Part shown: in pieces, positions 42,964 to 52,017 of the stretch | Layout: every line of letters begins with the position of its first letter | Numbering within the stretch: position 1 is the stretch's first letter | Source: Aliiruegeria sabulilitoris | Lineage (GTDB): Bacteria; Pseudomonadota; Alphaproteobacteria; Rhodobacterales; Rhodobacteraceae | Length of the DNA: 64,000 nt | Assembly (NCBI RefSeq): GCF_001558155.1 | Contig: NZ_LOAS01000008.1 | Coordinates: 216,209-280,208, forward strand | Direction: 5' to 3' | Program-made: the position numbers and the translations under genes | The notes under the pieces: generated by a model | Told to the model about the DNA's origin: nothing | Seen by the model: only the letters and a program-made list of their open reading frames with translations | Databases searched by the model: none

Positions 42964-45360
42964 TCATGCGACAAGCGCGTCTTCGAAACCGATATCGAAC
43001 TGAGCGTAATCCTCGGCGTTTACGCCAAGCATGTAGATATCGCTCTCGCCATAGTGGAGCTTGATCCCCTTGCCGTAATCCTCGACCCAGATATCCTCCT
43101 CGGAGATCCCGGAGAATTGCAGGCTGTCGGCGCCAATGTCGAAATCGTAGAGAACGTCGTTGCCATCGTCGGCATTGAAGAAGAAGACATCCTCGCCCGA
43201 GCCGCCCGCGAGACGGTCGTTGCCGCTGCCGCCCTCCAGGCGGTCATTGCCCGAGCCACCCTTGAGCTTGTCATTGCCGGAGCCGGCCGTGAGAATGTCA
43301 TTATCCGCGCCTCCATCAAGGCTGTCATTGCCGGCGCCGCCGTCGATGATGTCATCGCCCTTGCCACCGACAAGCCGGTCCGCCCCGTCGCCGCCCGAAA
43401 GGATGTTGTCGGCGGCATTGCCCCAGATGGAGTTGTTGGCGGCATTTCCGCTGCCCACGATCGCGTCGCCTTCCATCAAGAGGTCCTCGACATTGTCGCT
43501 CAGCACGATGTCGACAGAACTGCGAATGCGGTCCGTGCCGCCATCGGCCGCCTCGATCACCACGTCGCCGGCATTCTCGACGACATATTCGTCGTCTCCC
43601 GCACCGCCCTCCATGTGGTCGGCCCCGGCCCCGCCGCCCAGGATGTCGGCGCCATCGCCGCCCAGAAGGATATCGTCGCCATCTCCGCCGCAGAGCGTGT
43701 CCTGCCCGGCGCCGGCATCGAGCTGATCAGCGCCCTCGCCACCCGTGAGCTTGTCGTCTCCCGCGCCACCGTCAAGCGTATCCGCGCCGGCGCCGCCATC
43801 GATCTTGTCGGCGCCGTTGCCGCCCTCGATCACATCCGCGCCGTCATAGCCCAACAACTCGTCGTCGCCGTCCAGACCGAAGAGGAAATTATCATTGCCA
43901 TTGCCATGAATGAAATTGTTTGAGGCGTTTCCGGTACCACGGACCGCCGCGCTGTCATCCATCAGCCAGAGATCCTCGAAGGCAATGTCGAGCGTGTGAT
44001 CCAGCGCGGAATGCACCGTGTCATGGCCGCCGGTCTCGCCGGTCAGCACATCGCCCGCGTCATGGATGTAGTAGATGTCGTCGCCATCGCCGCCCGACAT
44101 GACATCATCGCCCTGCCCGCCATCGATCACGTCATTGCCCGCGCCGCCCTCGATCACATCCGCGCCGTCCTCGCCCCGGATGAAGTCGTCGCCGTCGCCG
44201 CCATAGATGTCGTCATCACCCGCGCCGGCAAAGATCTTGTCGTTGCCGCCATAGCCGTAGATCACATCGTCCACGCCATCCGCGCCGTCGATGATCTGGC
44301 CGTCCGCGTCCGTGTAGCCGCCAACCATATGGTCATTGCCTGCGGTGCCGTCCACCGGCGAGGTAGTGATGGTCAGGAAGGCTACATCGGTGGTGCCTTC
44401 GGGGCTCTCCAGCGTGTAGGAAATGGCGTTACTGTCGGCATTGGGCGCGGCGGTAACGGTGACCGTGCCGTCCGCGTTCAGACGCACCGTTTCGCCGCTG
44501 TCCAGCGCCACGACGTCGCCCGCGATCACGTCGACACCGTTGATCTTCGTGACCCGTGCACCCTCCGGCGCGTCGTCATTCGCGGTCAGGTCGATTGTCT
44601 GCTCGTTCTTGCTGGCGACCGTTACGGCGTCGTCTTCGGCGATCACCGCGCTCTGGATCGAGTCGCCCACGATCAAAAGGTTGCTGTCATAAATCGCGTC
44701 ACCGTCATCGGCGATGGCGATCTTGATCGTGTTAACCTCTCCCGGCTCGACTGTCGCCTTCACGGTCACCACCACGGTCACCCCGTCCATCTCGGTGTTG
44801 AGGGCTCCGTCGGTGTTGTCGATGAAAAGGTTCTCGTTGGAAGCGTCGTTGATATTGTCGATGGAGATGTCGCCATCGCCGATCGTCATTTCGGCCAGCT
44901 CGCCATTTACCCAGATGCCAACCACGTCGTTATAGCCGGAGTTCACCCATTCCAGGTATTCTTCCGAGCCGAAGACGAGCTGCATGCTGATCGTGTCGCC
45001 CTCGGGGATGAACTCTGCCTCGAAGACCGCCGCGTCATAGACAGGGCGACCGACGATCCCGCTCAGATCGGCCTCGCCATCGATGCCGCTGGTATTGGTG
45101 GAGGTGTTGGTGGTCAGGTTGTTCTGGTCCGGCCCGCCCTCATTGGTAAAATCCTCCGCCGCGCCGGTGGACAGGATCACGCCGCTATCGGCGGGCACGA
45201 CATCGGGCGCGACTGTCTCGCCATCGGTGTAGATGCCGCTGGAGGCGTCGTCGCCCGTATAGGTGGAGCTGACCACGGTGATGCCTTCGCCGAACATGGC
45301 ATTGGCCATCTCCTCGGCACTGGCCGTGGTATCGACGGGAAGCTTGGTGGAAAGGGTCAT
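42964..45360 (-). CDS. RTX-type secreted protein with choice-of-anchor L domain
   Basis: A 798-residue acidic protein, probably exported by a type I system with no N-terminal signal. Residues about 1-240 resemble the choice-of-anchor L domain (TSGIYTDGE, GVILSTGAAEDF, FGSEEYLEWVNSGYNDVVGIWVNG). Residues about 245-330 form a cadherin/Ig-like segment. From about 335 to 760 many GGxGxDxUx calcium-binding nonapeptides follow (GGDGDDFIRGEDGAD, GGAGNDVIDGGQGDD and others), with a final LQFSGI…YGESDIYMLG tail. No type I secretion genes are near. It lies 39 bp downstream of the sugar-transferase gene on the same strand, so it is probably co-transcribed, suggesting a matrix or adhesin protein made with the exopolysaccharide. 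Confidence 0.9.
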   Translation of the reverse strand: MTLSTKLPVDTTASAEEMANAMFGEGITVVSSTYTGDDASSGIYTDGETVAPDVVPADSGVILSTGAAEDFTNEGGPDQNNLTTNTSTNTSGIDGEADLSGIVGRPVYDAAVFEAEFIPEGDTISMQLVFGSEEYLEWVNSGYNDVVGIWVNGELAEMTIGDGDISIDNINDASNENLFIDNTDGALNTEMDGVTVVVTVKATVEPGEVNTIKIAIADDGDAIYDSNLLIVGDSIQSAVIAEDDAVTVASKNEQTIDLTANDDAPEGARVTKINGVDVIAGDVVALDSGETVRLNADGTVTVTAAPNADSNAISYTLESPEGTTDVAFLTITTSPVDGTAGNDHMVGGYTDADGQIIDGADGVDDVIYGYGGNDKIFAGAGDDDIYGGDGDDFIRGEDGADVIEGGAGNDVIDGGQGDDVMSGGDGDDIYYIHDAGDVLTGETGGHDTVHSALDHTLDIAFEDLWLMDDSAAVRGTGNASNNFIHGNGNDNFLFGLDGDDELLGYDGADVIEGGNGADKIDGGAGADTLDGGAGDDKLTGGEGADQLDAGAGQDTLCGGDGDDILLGGDGADILGGGAGADHMEGGAGDDEYVVENAGDVVIEAADGGTDRIRSSVDIVLSDNVEDLLMEGDAIVGSGNAANNSIWGNAADNILSGGDGADRLVGGKGDDIIDGGAGNDSLDGGADNDILTAGSGNDKLKGGSGNDRLEGGSGNDRLAGGSGEDVFFFNADDGNDVLYDFDIGADSLQFSGISEEDIWVEDYGKGIKLHYGESDIYMLGVNAEDYAQFDIGFEDALVA

Positions 45361-45399
45361 GATCTATCTCTTTTCGTGTCAGCGGAGTTCGGGAAAGGG

Positions 45400-46062
45400 T
45401 CAATAGGCGCCGCGGGCCGTCGCAACGGCCGAGACGGTGGCCAGCAGCAGCCGAAGATCGGTCAGGAGCGAGCAGTCGCGGATATAGGCAAGATCGAGCC
45501 GGATCATCTCTTCGAAGGAAATGTCGGCCCGGCCGGAGACCTGCCAGAGCCCGGTAATACCGGGCAGCGCGGCCAGGCGATTGCGGTCATGGGCGGAATA
45601 TTGCGCCACTTCGCGCGGCAACGCAGGGCGCGGCCCGACCAGCGACATATCCCCCAGCATCACGTTGAACAGCTGCGGCAGTTCGTCGAACGAGCTGCGG
45701 CGCAACAGGCGGCCGATCGGCGTCACGCGCGGATCGTTGCGCATCTTGAAACAGACCCCATCCCGCTCGCTGGCGCCCTGCAGCCCGGCCAGCCGCGCCT
45801 CGGCATCCACATACATGCTGCGGAATTTCCACATGGTGAAAGGAGACCCGTTGCGGCCGACCCGCTCCTGGCGAAAGAAGACCGGCCCGCGGCTGCCCAG
45901 CTTGATGGTCAGCGCAATCAACGCCAGCAGCGGCGCGATGGCCAGCAGGATCGCGGTCGCGGCCAGTATGTCGAAAGGACGCTTGAAGAGCGGCACGTCA
46001 CGGGCACGGATGCCCGGCGCGGCAATGGCAGAAAATGCGGGAACTTCGTGAGTGGCAGACAT
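45400..46062 (-). CDS. Undecaprenyl-phosphate sugar phosphotransferase (exopolysaccharide initiation)
   Basis: A 220-residue bacterial_transf family enzyme, the short ExoY/Pst type. It has one membrane-reentrant helix (LFKRPFDILAATAILLAIAPLLALIALTIKLGSRGPVFFRQERVGRNG), then FTMWKFRSMYVDAE, RVTPIGRLLRRSSFDELPQLFNVMLGDMSLVGPRP and LPGITGLWQVSGR, all signature motifs. It moves a sugar 1-phosphate onto undecaprenyl phosphate, the first step of repeat-unit assembly. I chose ATG 46062 (MSATHEVPAFSA) because the motif N-terminus and a GGAG-like sequence support it; the frame continues upstream. Divergent from the LuxR-type regulator, with 324 bp between. Confidence 0.94.
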   Translation of the reverse strand: MSATHEVPAFSAIAAPGIRARDVPLFKRPFDILAATAILLAIAPLLALIALTIKLGSRGPVFFRQERVGRNGSPFTMWKFRSMYVDAEARLAGLQGASERDGVCFKMRNDPRVTPIGRLLRRSSFDELPQLFNVMLGDMSLVGPRPALPREVAQYSAHDRNRLAALPGITGLWQVSGRADISFEEMIRLDLAYIRDCSLLTDLRLLLATVSAVATARGAY

Positions 46063-46386
46063 CTCATAACTCCATCTGAATGTGGAGCTAAACTGCGCAG
46101 ACCGGGCGGATGGTTCGAGCGCGCACAAGGATGGAGCATTCCTCATAGGGCGTGGCGCGGCACCGGAAATTTCCGCCTCCTGTCTGAAGGCGAGTCTCAA
46201 CTATCCAAAAGGATATTCCGCTCTCTTATGCGCCAAAACGATGCCCGAAAATCGCGGGAATGCACAAAAAACGGGCCTATATAGATCGCGTTGATAGCGC
46301 TTTGACTGCGACAGTGCGCAAGGTGCGGGCGGTTTTCACCGCGGCTTTTCGCGGCTAGAAGAGAGACAGGTTTGGGAGATTGGACA
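46063..46386. other. 324-bp divergent promoter region of the exopolysaccharide locus
   Basis: This separates the sugar-transferase (minus) and LuxR-type regulator (plus) genes and must hold both promoters. It contains an AT-richer stretch (CCTATATAGATC near 46277) and a small hairpin CCGCG/CGCGG just before the regulator start (near 46339). No gene is visible; I could not identify a clear operator. Confidence 0.4.
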
Positions 46387-47007
46387 ATGATCCGCGTATT
46401 GATTGCAGATGACCATGTTCTTGTGCGCGAGACGCTCGGAGCCTTCGTCGAGAATGCCGGCGGCTTCGAGCTGACATTGGTCGAAGATCTCGACGCGGCC
46501 TGCGCACGCATGGAGGAAACCCGCGGCTACGACCTCGTGCTGCTGGATTACCAGATGCCGGGCATGGATGGTCTGGCGGGGCTCTCGCGCGCGATGGAGG
46601 CCAATCGCGGCAAGCCGGTTGCGATGATGTCGGGCGTGGCCAACCGCAAGATCGCGCAGGAGGCCATGGAGGCCGGGGCCATCGGCTTCCTGCCCAAGAC
46701 GATGGGGGCGAATTCGCTGGTCAACGCGATCCGCTTCATGGCGATGGGCGAGCAATTCATCCCCGTGGCCTTCATGAACGAGCCCGACGAATCCGGGATC
46801 GACCACCCGCTGGCCGGGAAGCTTTCCCCGCGCGAGCTTGAAGTGCTGGGCGGGTTGTGCCGCGGCATGGCCAACAAGGAGATCGCGCGCGAGCTGGACC
46901 TGCAGGAAGTGACGATCAAGATGAACGTCAAAACTCTCTGCCGCAAGCTGGAGGCCAAGAATCGCACCCATGCCGCGATGATCGCCAAGGAAGCCGGGTT
47001 GTTCTGA
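46387..47007 (+). CDS. LuxR/NarL-type response regulator in the exopolysaccharide locus
   Basis: A 206-residue protein: receiver domain (residues 1-120, acidic pocket ADDH, phospho-Asp54 in LLDYQMPGMDG, switch SGVANR and Lys in LPKTMG), then a LuxR HTH (LSPRELEVLGGLCRGMANKEIARELDLQEVTIKMNVKTLCRKL). ATG 46387 follows GGGAG. No histidine kinase is in this locus, so it is an orphan; the H-NOX/hybrid kinase with an HPt domain at 40904 is the nearest phosphorelay. It is divergent from the sugar transferase, and its 3' end faces wza, so it is well placed to control matrix synthesis. Confidence 0.94.
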   Translation: MIRVLIADDHVLVRETLGAFVENAGGFELTLVEDLDAACARMEETRGYDLVLLDYQMPGMDGLAGLSRAMEANRGKPVAMMSGVANRKIAQEAMEAGAIGFLPKTMGANSLVNAIRFMAMGEQFIPVAFMNEPDESGIDHPLAGKLSPRELEVLGGLCRGMANKEIARELDLQEVTIKMNVKTLCRKLEAKNRTHAAMIAKEAGLF

Positions 47008-47023
47008 AACCGATCCGGCGGCC

Positions 47024-48112
47024 TTAGTTCTGCAGGCTGTCGAGCAGCGCGAAGGGCGTGAGGATCCCCGAGATAAGTTGCAGGCTCGGCAGGATCTGGT
47101 CGATGGCCTGGTTCCAGGAACCCAGCGCATTGCGCGGCACATAGACGACATCGCCGGGCTGCAGCGGGAAGTCGAGCTTGTCGCCCGTCAGCATCGCCGA
47201 GACGTCCACTACGATCAGCTCGCCCCGCGTCGCCGAGTGGGAACGCACGATGCGGACATCGCCGAGCGCGCTTGCCCCTTCATCCGGTCCGCCCGCCATC
47301 GACAGGGTTTCGAGCAGCGTGCGCCCATCCGCGCCAAAGGGCACCGCCTGCGGCGTGCCGACCGCGCCGAGAACATAGACCCGCATGTCTTCCTTGCGCG
47401 GCGCGAACAGGATATCGCCCGACTGCATCCAGACATTCTGCGAGAAATCGCCATTGCGCAGCAGCGCGGCGAGATCGACCGTGCAGACGTGATCGCGCCG
47501 GATCAGCCGCGCACCGGGCAAGTAAGCGTCTTCCTCCAGCCCCTCGGCCAGCGCCAGCGCCTCGATCAGCTCGGTCGCGAATTCCATATGTTTGACGCCC
47601 GGCTGCCGGAACTCGCCGAGGAAATAGATTGGGTGGCTCTCGGCATGGGCCAGCTCCACCGTCACCCAAGGCTCCTGGAACTGAACCGCATAGAGCTCCT
47701 TCAGATCCGCCTGGATCTGGCGCGTGGTCCGGCCGCTGACACGGACCGTCTCGACGATGGGAAGCTGCACGAACCCCTCTGCATCGACCCGCGCCGTCAG
47801 GTCGCGCATTCCCTCTTCGCCGAAGATGTTGAACCGCAACTCGTCGCCCGGCCCCACCCGGTAGCTGCGCGCCGCCGAGCCCTTGGCCCGTGGCCCGGCC
47901 GAGGCCTTGCCGCCCGTATCCATGCTCTGACCGAAGCAACGCGGCCCGTCACTGGTGGAGGGCGTGTTGCCCTCAACGGCCATGCGCGAGACGATCCCGT
48001 CGTAATTGAGATGTTCGCGGTCGAGCGTCGTGCCGCAACCAGCCAGCAGGGCAAGCGCAAATGGCGCCACAAGGCGCCGTGCCATAGCCATGGCGAAAGG
48101 GTATCTGCTCAT
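47024..48112 (-). CDS. Polysaccharide export outer-membrane lipoprotein (Wza-like)
   Basis: A 362-residue outer-membrane exporter. The start ATG 48112 gives a lipoprotein signal (hydrophobic core, lipobox LLAGC, mature Cys); GGAG precedes it. A Poly_export domain follows (YRVGPGDELRFNIFGEEGMRDLTARVDAEGFVQLPIVETVRVSGRTTRQIQADL), then SLBB-type segments (IYFLGEFRQPGVKHM, VYVLGAVGTPQAVPF) and a hydrophobic C-terminus (ILPSLQLISGILTPFALLD) for the membrane pore. It is convergent with the response regulator and divergent from the pyruvyltransferase operon, with a 167-bp promoter gap. The open frame continues upstream but without a signal. Confidence 0.93.
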   Translation of the reverse strand: MSRYPFAMAMARRLVAPFALALLAGCGTTLDREHLNYDGIVSRMAVEGNTPSTSDGPRCFGQSMDTGGKASAGPRAKGSAARSYRVGPGDELRFNIFGEEGMRDLTARVDAEGFVQLPIVETVRVSGRTTRQIQADLKELYAVQFQEPWVTVELAHAESHPIYFLGEFRQPGVKHMEFATELIEALALAEGLEEDAYLPGARLIRRDHVCTVDLAALLRNGDFSQNVWMQSGDILFAPRKEDMRVYVLGAVGTPQAVPFGADGRTLLETLSMAGGPDEGASALGDVRIVRSHSATRGELIVVDVSAMLTGDKLDFPLQPGDVVYVPRNALGSWNQAIDQILPSLQLISGILTPFALLDSLQN

Positions 48113-48279
48113 CTTGCCTGCTCCGCCCCGAAGCGCTCGGGGTCTCTTTCTGGCGCCTGTACTATACTTTTTAGACATGCCCCCCTCCCTCTGCCAAGCT
48201 CCCGCGAATGCCTCCCACAGGTTATACGAACGCCAGTGGCGCGCTTGCGTCACTTCATTGAACAAAGACGGGATTTCGC

Positions 48280-49527
48280 ATGTATACGCTCCTCAACGCC
48301 GCGCCGGACACGGGAAACCAGGGGGTCAGCGCGCTTTCGGCGGCGGCGGTGGACGGGCTTTCGCGACGGGGGATCGACCGGATCGCCGTGGCCGACCACG
48401 GCCGCGGGCGTCGCATTGCTGCCGATGGCACGGAGCGTTTCGGCCTCACCCATAACCGTCGCCTGTGGCGCGGCGATTGCCTGCGCACGGTGTCTTTCTG
48501 CGCGCCGCTGGGCGGCCTGGCCAGCCCCTCGGCCCGCCTGCTGGCCACGAGCCGCGCGGTTCTGGACGTCTCCGGCGGTGACAGCTTCACCGATCTCTAC
48601 GGCCCGCACCGCTTTCGGGCGATGATCATGACCAAGCGGCTTGCGCTGCGCTGTGGCCGCCCGCTTTTCCTGCTGCCGCAGACCATCGGCCCATTCCGCA
48701 GCGACGAGGCACGCCGGGAGGCGACCGAGATCCTGCGCGCCGCACACGGCATCTGGTTGCGCGACAAGCGCAGCGAGGAGATGCTCAAGGAACTTCTCGG
48801 CGCCGATTTCGACCCTGCTCGCCACCGTCGCGGCCCAGACATGGCGGTGTTGCTGCCGCGCGTCGCGCCCGAGGGCCTGCCCGCCGAAATCCTTGATTGG
48901 CTGGCCGCCGACCGCGCCGCGCCCGTGGCCGGGCTGAACGTGAGCGGGCTGCTCTGGCACGACGAGGCGGCCTCGAAGGCCCGTTTCGGCCTCGCCGCCT
49001 CCCATCGCGGCCAGATCGAGGCCGCCGCCCGCGCACTTCTCGACAGCGCCCCCGACATGCGCCTGCTGCTCGTGCCGCATGTGCACCGCCCCGACGGCCA
49101 CCCCGAAAGCGACCGCGCCGCCGCCGAGGCTCTGGCCGCGCGCCTCGGCCCCGCCTATTCGGCGCGTGTCGCGGTGCTGCCCGGGGAGCTCTCCGCGCAG
49201 GAGCTGAAATGGGTGCTCGCCCGGCTCGACTGGTTTGCCGGCGCCCGGATGCATGCCACGATCGGGGCGTTTTCCTCCGGCGTGCCGACGCTTGGGCTGG
49301 GATATTCGGACAAGGCGCAAGGCGTGTTCGAGGAATGCGGGCTGGCCGGTCATGTCGCCGATCTGCGCATGCTGAACGCCGCCGCGCTTGCCGAGCGCGT
49401 GTCGGCCTCTGTCGCCGCGCGGGGCAAGACCCATGCGGCGCTGGCGCAAGTCCTGCCGGGTGTGAAGGCACGGGCCGAGTCTCAGATGGATGCCATTGCA
49501 AACGCGCTGAAAGCCCTGCCGGCATGA
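48280..49527 (+). CDS. Polysaccharide pyruvyl transferase family protein
   Basis: A 415-residue PS_pyruv_trans enzyme. It opens MYTLLNAAPDTGNQGVSAL, the usual N-terminal motif (…T.N.G..AL), then DVSGGDSFTDLYG, FLLPQTIGPF and the later WFAGARMHATIGAFSSGVPTLGLGYSDKAQGVFEECG, which are the nucleotide-like binding signatures. It would add ketal pyruvate from PEP to a sugar of the exopolysaccharide, or in some EPS clusters act as a related transferase. It leads the operon and shares ATGA with the next gene. Pairing with an FrhB-like gene two places on is common in EPS loci. Confidence 0.92.
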   Translation: MYTLLNAAPDTGNQGVSALSAAAVDGLSRRGIDRIAVADHGRGRRIAADGTERFGLTHNRRLWRGDCLRTVSFCAPLGGLASPSARLLATSRAVLDVSGGDSFTDLYGPHRFRAMIMTKRLALRCGRPLFLLPQTIGPFRSDEARREATEILRAAHGIWLRDKRSEEMLKELLGADFDPARHRRGPDMAVLLPRVAPEGLPAEILDWLAADRAAPVAGLNVSGLLWHDEAASKARFGLAASHRGQIEAAARALLDSAPDMRLLLVPHVHRPDGHPESDRAAAEALAARLGPAYSARVAVLPGELSAQELKWVLARLDWFAGARMHATIGAFSSGVPTLGLGYSDKAQGVFEECGLAGHVADLRMLNAAALAERVSASVAARGKTHAALAQVLPGVKARAESQMDAIANALKALPA

Positions 49528-50765
49528 GCGCTTCGCGGGCCCAGAAACTCACCGCCTGGTCGGTGCCGCTTTGCGTCGAGGCACTGGCGCTCGCGCGCTC
49601 GGTGCTTCTGGCGCGTCTGATCGGCCCGGAGGAACTGGGAAAGGCGATAATGCTGGCCCTCGTGCTGCGTCTGGTGGAAATGTTGAGCGATCTCGGGGTC
49701 GAGCGTCTGCTTGTGCAGGCGCCCGAGGGCGCGACCGAGCGGCTGCAGGCCAGTTTGCAGGGCGCATTGCTGCTGCGTGGGATGGCGCTGGCACTCGTCC
49801 TGTTGGCACTTTCGCCGCTGCTCGGTCTCGCTTTCGCCGATGGCCCGCAGGCCCACACCTATGCGGCGCTGGCGCTGGTGCCCTTCCTGCGCGGCTTCCT
49901 GCATCTCGACTATCGCCGGGCCGAGCGCATCTTCAATTATCGTCCCCTGGCCATCGTCGAACTCGGGGCCGCTGCCGCCATGCTCACCGCGCTTGGCGCC
50001 GCACTGGCCGCGGGGCTGGCCGATCACCGCGTCCTGCCCATCGCGCTGGCCGCGCAGGCGGCAAGCCAGGTCGCGCTCTCCCACCGCGTCGCCCATCGCC
50101 GCTGGCAATTGAGCTTCGAGCGCGCGGGCCTGATGCGCGCCTTTGCTTTCGGCGCCCCGCTGGCGCTCAATGCCGGGCTGATGTTCCTCACGCTTCAGGC
50201 CGACCGGCTGATCGTCGCCGCCGGCTGGAGCTGGTCGGACCTCGCCATCTACGGCGTCGCAGCCCAGCTCGCCATGCTGCCGGCCCAGATTTTTGGCCGC
50301 GCCGCCGGCTCGTTGCTGCTGCCGGCCCTTGGCCGGGCCCGCGACGAGGCGCGCGTCGAGACCGTCGCCCGCGCCGCCCTGAGCCGCGCCGCCCTTGCCG
50401 GCCTCGCATTCGCGCTGGTCTTCACCGCGCTGGCCCCTGCTGCCATCGGCCTCGTCTATGGCGCTGCGATGGCACCGAGCTTCGCGCTTGCCGCTGCCTT
50501 CGCCGCCGCCGCCGGGCTGCGCATCGCACGCACACCGCTCTCGGTACTGGCCGTTGCCACTGGCCGGACCGCCGATACCTTCCGCGCCAATAGCTGGCGC
50601 GCCGCTGCCCTGCTGCCCGGCCTCGCCGTGCTTGCCCTCGCCGGGCCGCTTTCGCTTTTTGCCGCCACTTCGGCCCTTGGTGAAGCTGCTGCCGCCCTGC
50701 GCGGCTGGCAGCTCGCCAAGCTGAAGGCGCAGTCGTCCCGAACTCAAACGGAGTGCCCCGCATGA
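49524..50765 (+). CDS. Wzx-type polysaccharide flippase
   Basis: A 413-residue membrane protein of the MATE/MOP exporter superfamily (oligosaccharide flippase). About 12 hydrophobic helices begin after residue 10 (MSASRAQKLTAWSVPLCVEALALARSVLLARLIGPEELGKAIMLALVLRLVEMLSDLGVERLLVQ); ARLIGPEELGK is typical of such proteins, as is FRAFLHLDYRRAERIFNYRP-like text in the middle. It moves the lipid-linked repeat unit across the inner membrane. ATG 49524 overlaps the pyruvyltransferase stop, and the end overlaps the next gene by four bases. Very Ala-rich, as expected at this GC content. Confidence 0.88.
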   Translation: MSASRAQKLTAWSVPLCVEALALARSVLLARLIGPEELGKAIMLALVLRLVEMLSDLGVERLLVQAPEGATERLQASLQGALLLRGMALALVLLALSPLLGLAFADGPQAHTYAALALVPFLRGFLHLDYRRAERIFNYRPLAIVELGAAAAMLTALGAALAAGLADHRVLPIALAAQAASQVALSHRVAHRRWQLSFERAGLMRAFAFGAPLALNAGLMFLTLQADRLIVAAGWSWSDLAIYGVAAQLAMLPAQIFGRAAGSLLLPALGRARDEARVETVARAALSRAALAGLAFALVFTALAPAAIGLVYGAAMAPSFALAAAFAAAAGLRIARTPLSVLAVATGRTADTFRANSWRAAALLPGLAVLALAGPLSLFAATSALGEAAAALRGWQLAKLKAQSSRTQTECPA

Positions 50766-52015
50766 GCCGTTCCATCGAATCCGTCAGCGACGTTGTCGCC
50801 TGCAATCTCTGCACCGGCTGCGGTGCCTGCGCGGGCCTGTTCCCGAATGCGATCCGAATGATCGAGGACGAGATCGAGGGCCGCCGCCCGGTAGCCGCCG
50901 CACCCGGTGGCGTCGAAGACCGGGCCGCGCTCGGCGTCTGCGCCGGGATGGGCGCGCCGGAGCAGCCTGCGCGCGATGCGGTCGAGGCCGATTGGGGCCC
51001 GGTCCTGGCCTGCTGGGAGGGCTATGCCGCCGATCCTGAGATCCGCCATCGCGGCTCTTCGGGCGGCGCGGCCACCGCGCTCGCGGCTTTCGCCGTCGAG
51101 AGTGGCGTCGTGGAGGGCGTGGCCCATGTCACCGCGCGTTCGGACGACCCGCGCCGCAACACCGTCTCGATCAGCCGCGACCGCGACGCCCTGTTGCGCG
51201 GTGCAGGCTCGCGCTATGCGCAGGCCAGCCCGGTCGAGATTCTGCCGGCACTGAAGGAACAGCCCACCGGCTTCATCGGCAAGCCCTGCGACGTGGCGAG
51301 CCTGGCCAAGGCCCGCGCGCAGGACGCCGAACTCGACGCTTCTGTCCAGCTCACCATCGCCATCTTCTGTGCCGGAGCGCCGACGCTCACCGCCACCGAA
51401 AACCTGCTCGACCGGCTCGGCGTGCCGAAGGGGGCAAAGCTCACCGACCTGCGCTATCGCGGCATGGGCTGGCCGGGGCTGATGCAGGCGCGCTGGATCG
51501 ACGCCGAGGGCGCAGAGCGCGCAAGCGACGCCATCCCCTATGCCGAGGGCTGGGGCAAGCTGCTGCAGGGCTCGCGCCGCTGGCGCTGCCGGATCTGCGA
51601 TGACCATACCGGCGCGCTGGCCGATATCTCGGTGGGCGATCCCTGGCACAACCCGCCCGAGGGCGACGTGGATGCCGGCCGCTCGCTGATCGTGGCGCGG
51701 ACAGAGGCCGGACGCGCACTCGTCGAGGCCGCGATCGCCTCCGGTGCGCTCGTGGCCAAGTCCCGCCCGCGCGACGTGATCGCCGCTGCCCAGCCCAACC
51801 TGCTGGCCACCAATGCCGCCGTCTGGGGCCGCCGCTTCGCGATGCGCCTTGCCGGTATGCCGGTGCCTGCGGCCAGCCGTGCCTCGGGCTTCGGCACATG
51901 GGCGCGCCGGCTCGGGTTCAAGGCCAAGGCACAATCCATTCTCGGCACGCTTCGCCGCATCCGCCGTGACCGCCTCCGTCGCCCCGTAACGCTGACGTCC
52001 TCCGGGCGCGGCTGA
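50762..52015 (+). CDS. FrhB-like (coenzyme F420 hydrogenase beta-subunit family) Fe-S flavoprotein in an EPS operon
   Basis: A 417-residue cytoplasmic protein with a CxxCxxCxxC ferredoxin motif (Cys14, 17, 20, 23, in VACNLCTGCGACAGLFP) and the FrhB core (RHRGSSGGAATALAAFAVESG, IGKPCDVASL, AIFCAGAP, RYRGMGWPG, RWRCRICDDHTGALADISVGDPWH, with another Cys pair). The family usually carries FAD and moves electrons, but members in EPS clusters, next to a pyruvyltransferase as here, have an unclear role. It overlaps the flippase gene by four bases and the polymerase gene follows after 2 bp, so it is firmly inside the operon. Confidence 0.9.
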   Translation: MSRSIESVSDVVACNLCTGCGACAGLFPNAIRMIEDEIEGRRPVAAAPGGVEDRAALGVCAGMGAPEQPARDAVEADWGPVLACWEGYAADPEIRHRGSSGGAATALAAFAVESGVVEGVAHVTARSDDPRRNTVSISRDRDALLRGAGSRYAQASPVEILPALKEQPTGFIGKPCDVASLAKARAQDAELDASVQLTIAIFCAGAPTLTATENLLDRLGVPKGAKLTDLRYRGMGWPGLMQARWIDAEGAERASDAIPYAEGWGKLLQGSRRWRCRICDDHTGALADISVGDPWHNPPEGDVDAGRSLIVARTEAGRALVEAAIASGALVAKSRPRDVIAAAQPNLLATNAAVWGRRFAMRLAGMPVPAASRASGFGTWARRLGFKAKAQSILGTLRRIRRDRLRRPVTLTSSGRG

Positions 52016-52017
52016 AG

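Noticed and set aside
43996-46284. 762-codon plus-strand frame over the RTX and sugar-transferase genes
   Set aside because: Antisense to RTX repeats; its DDH/IVVD-type repetition mirrors the calcium repeats on the other strand.
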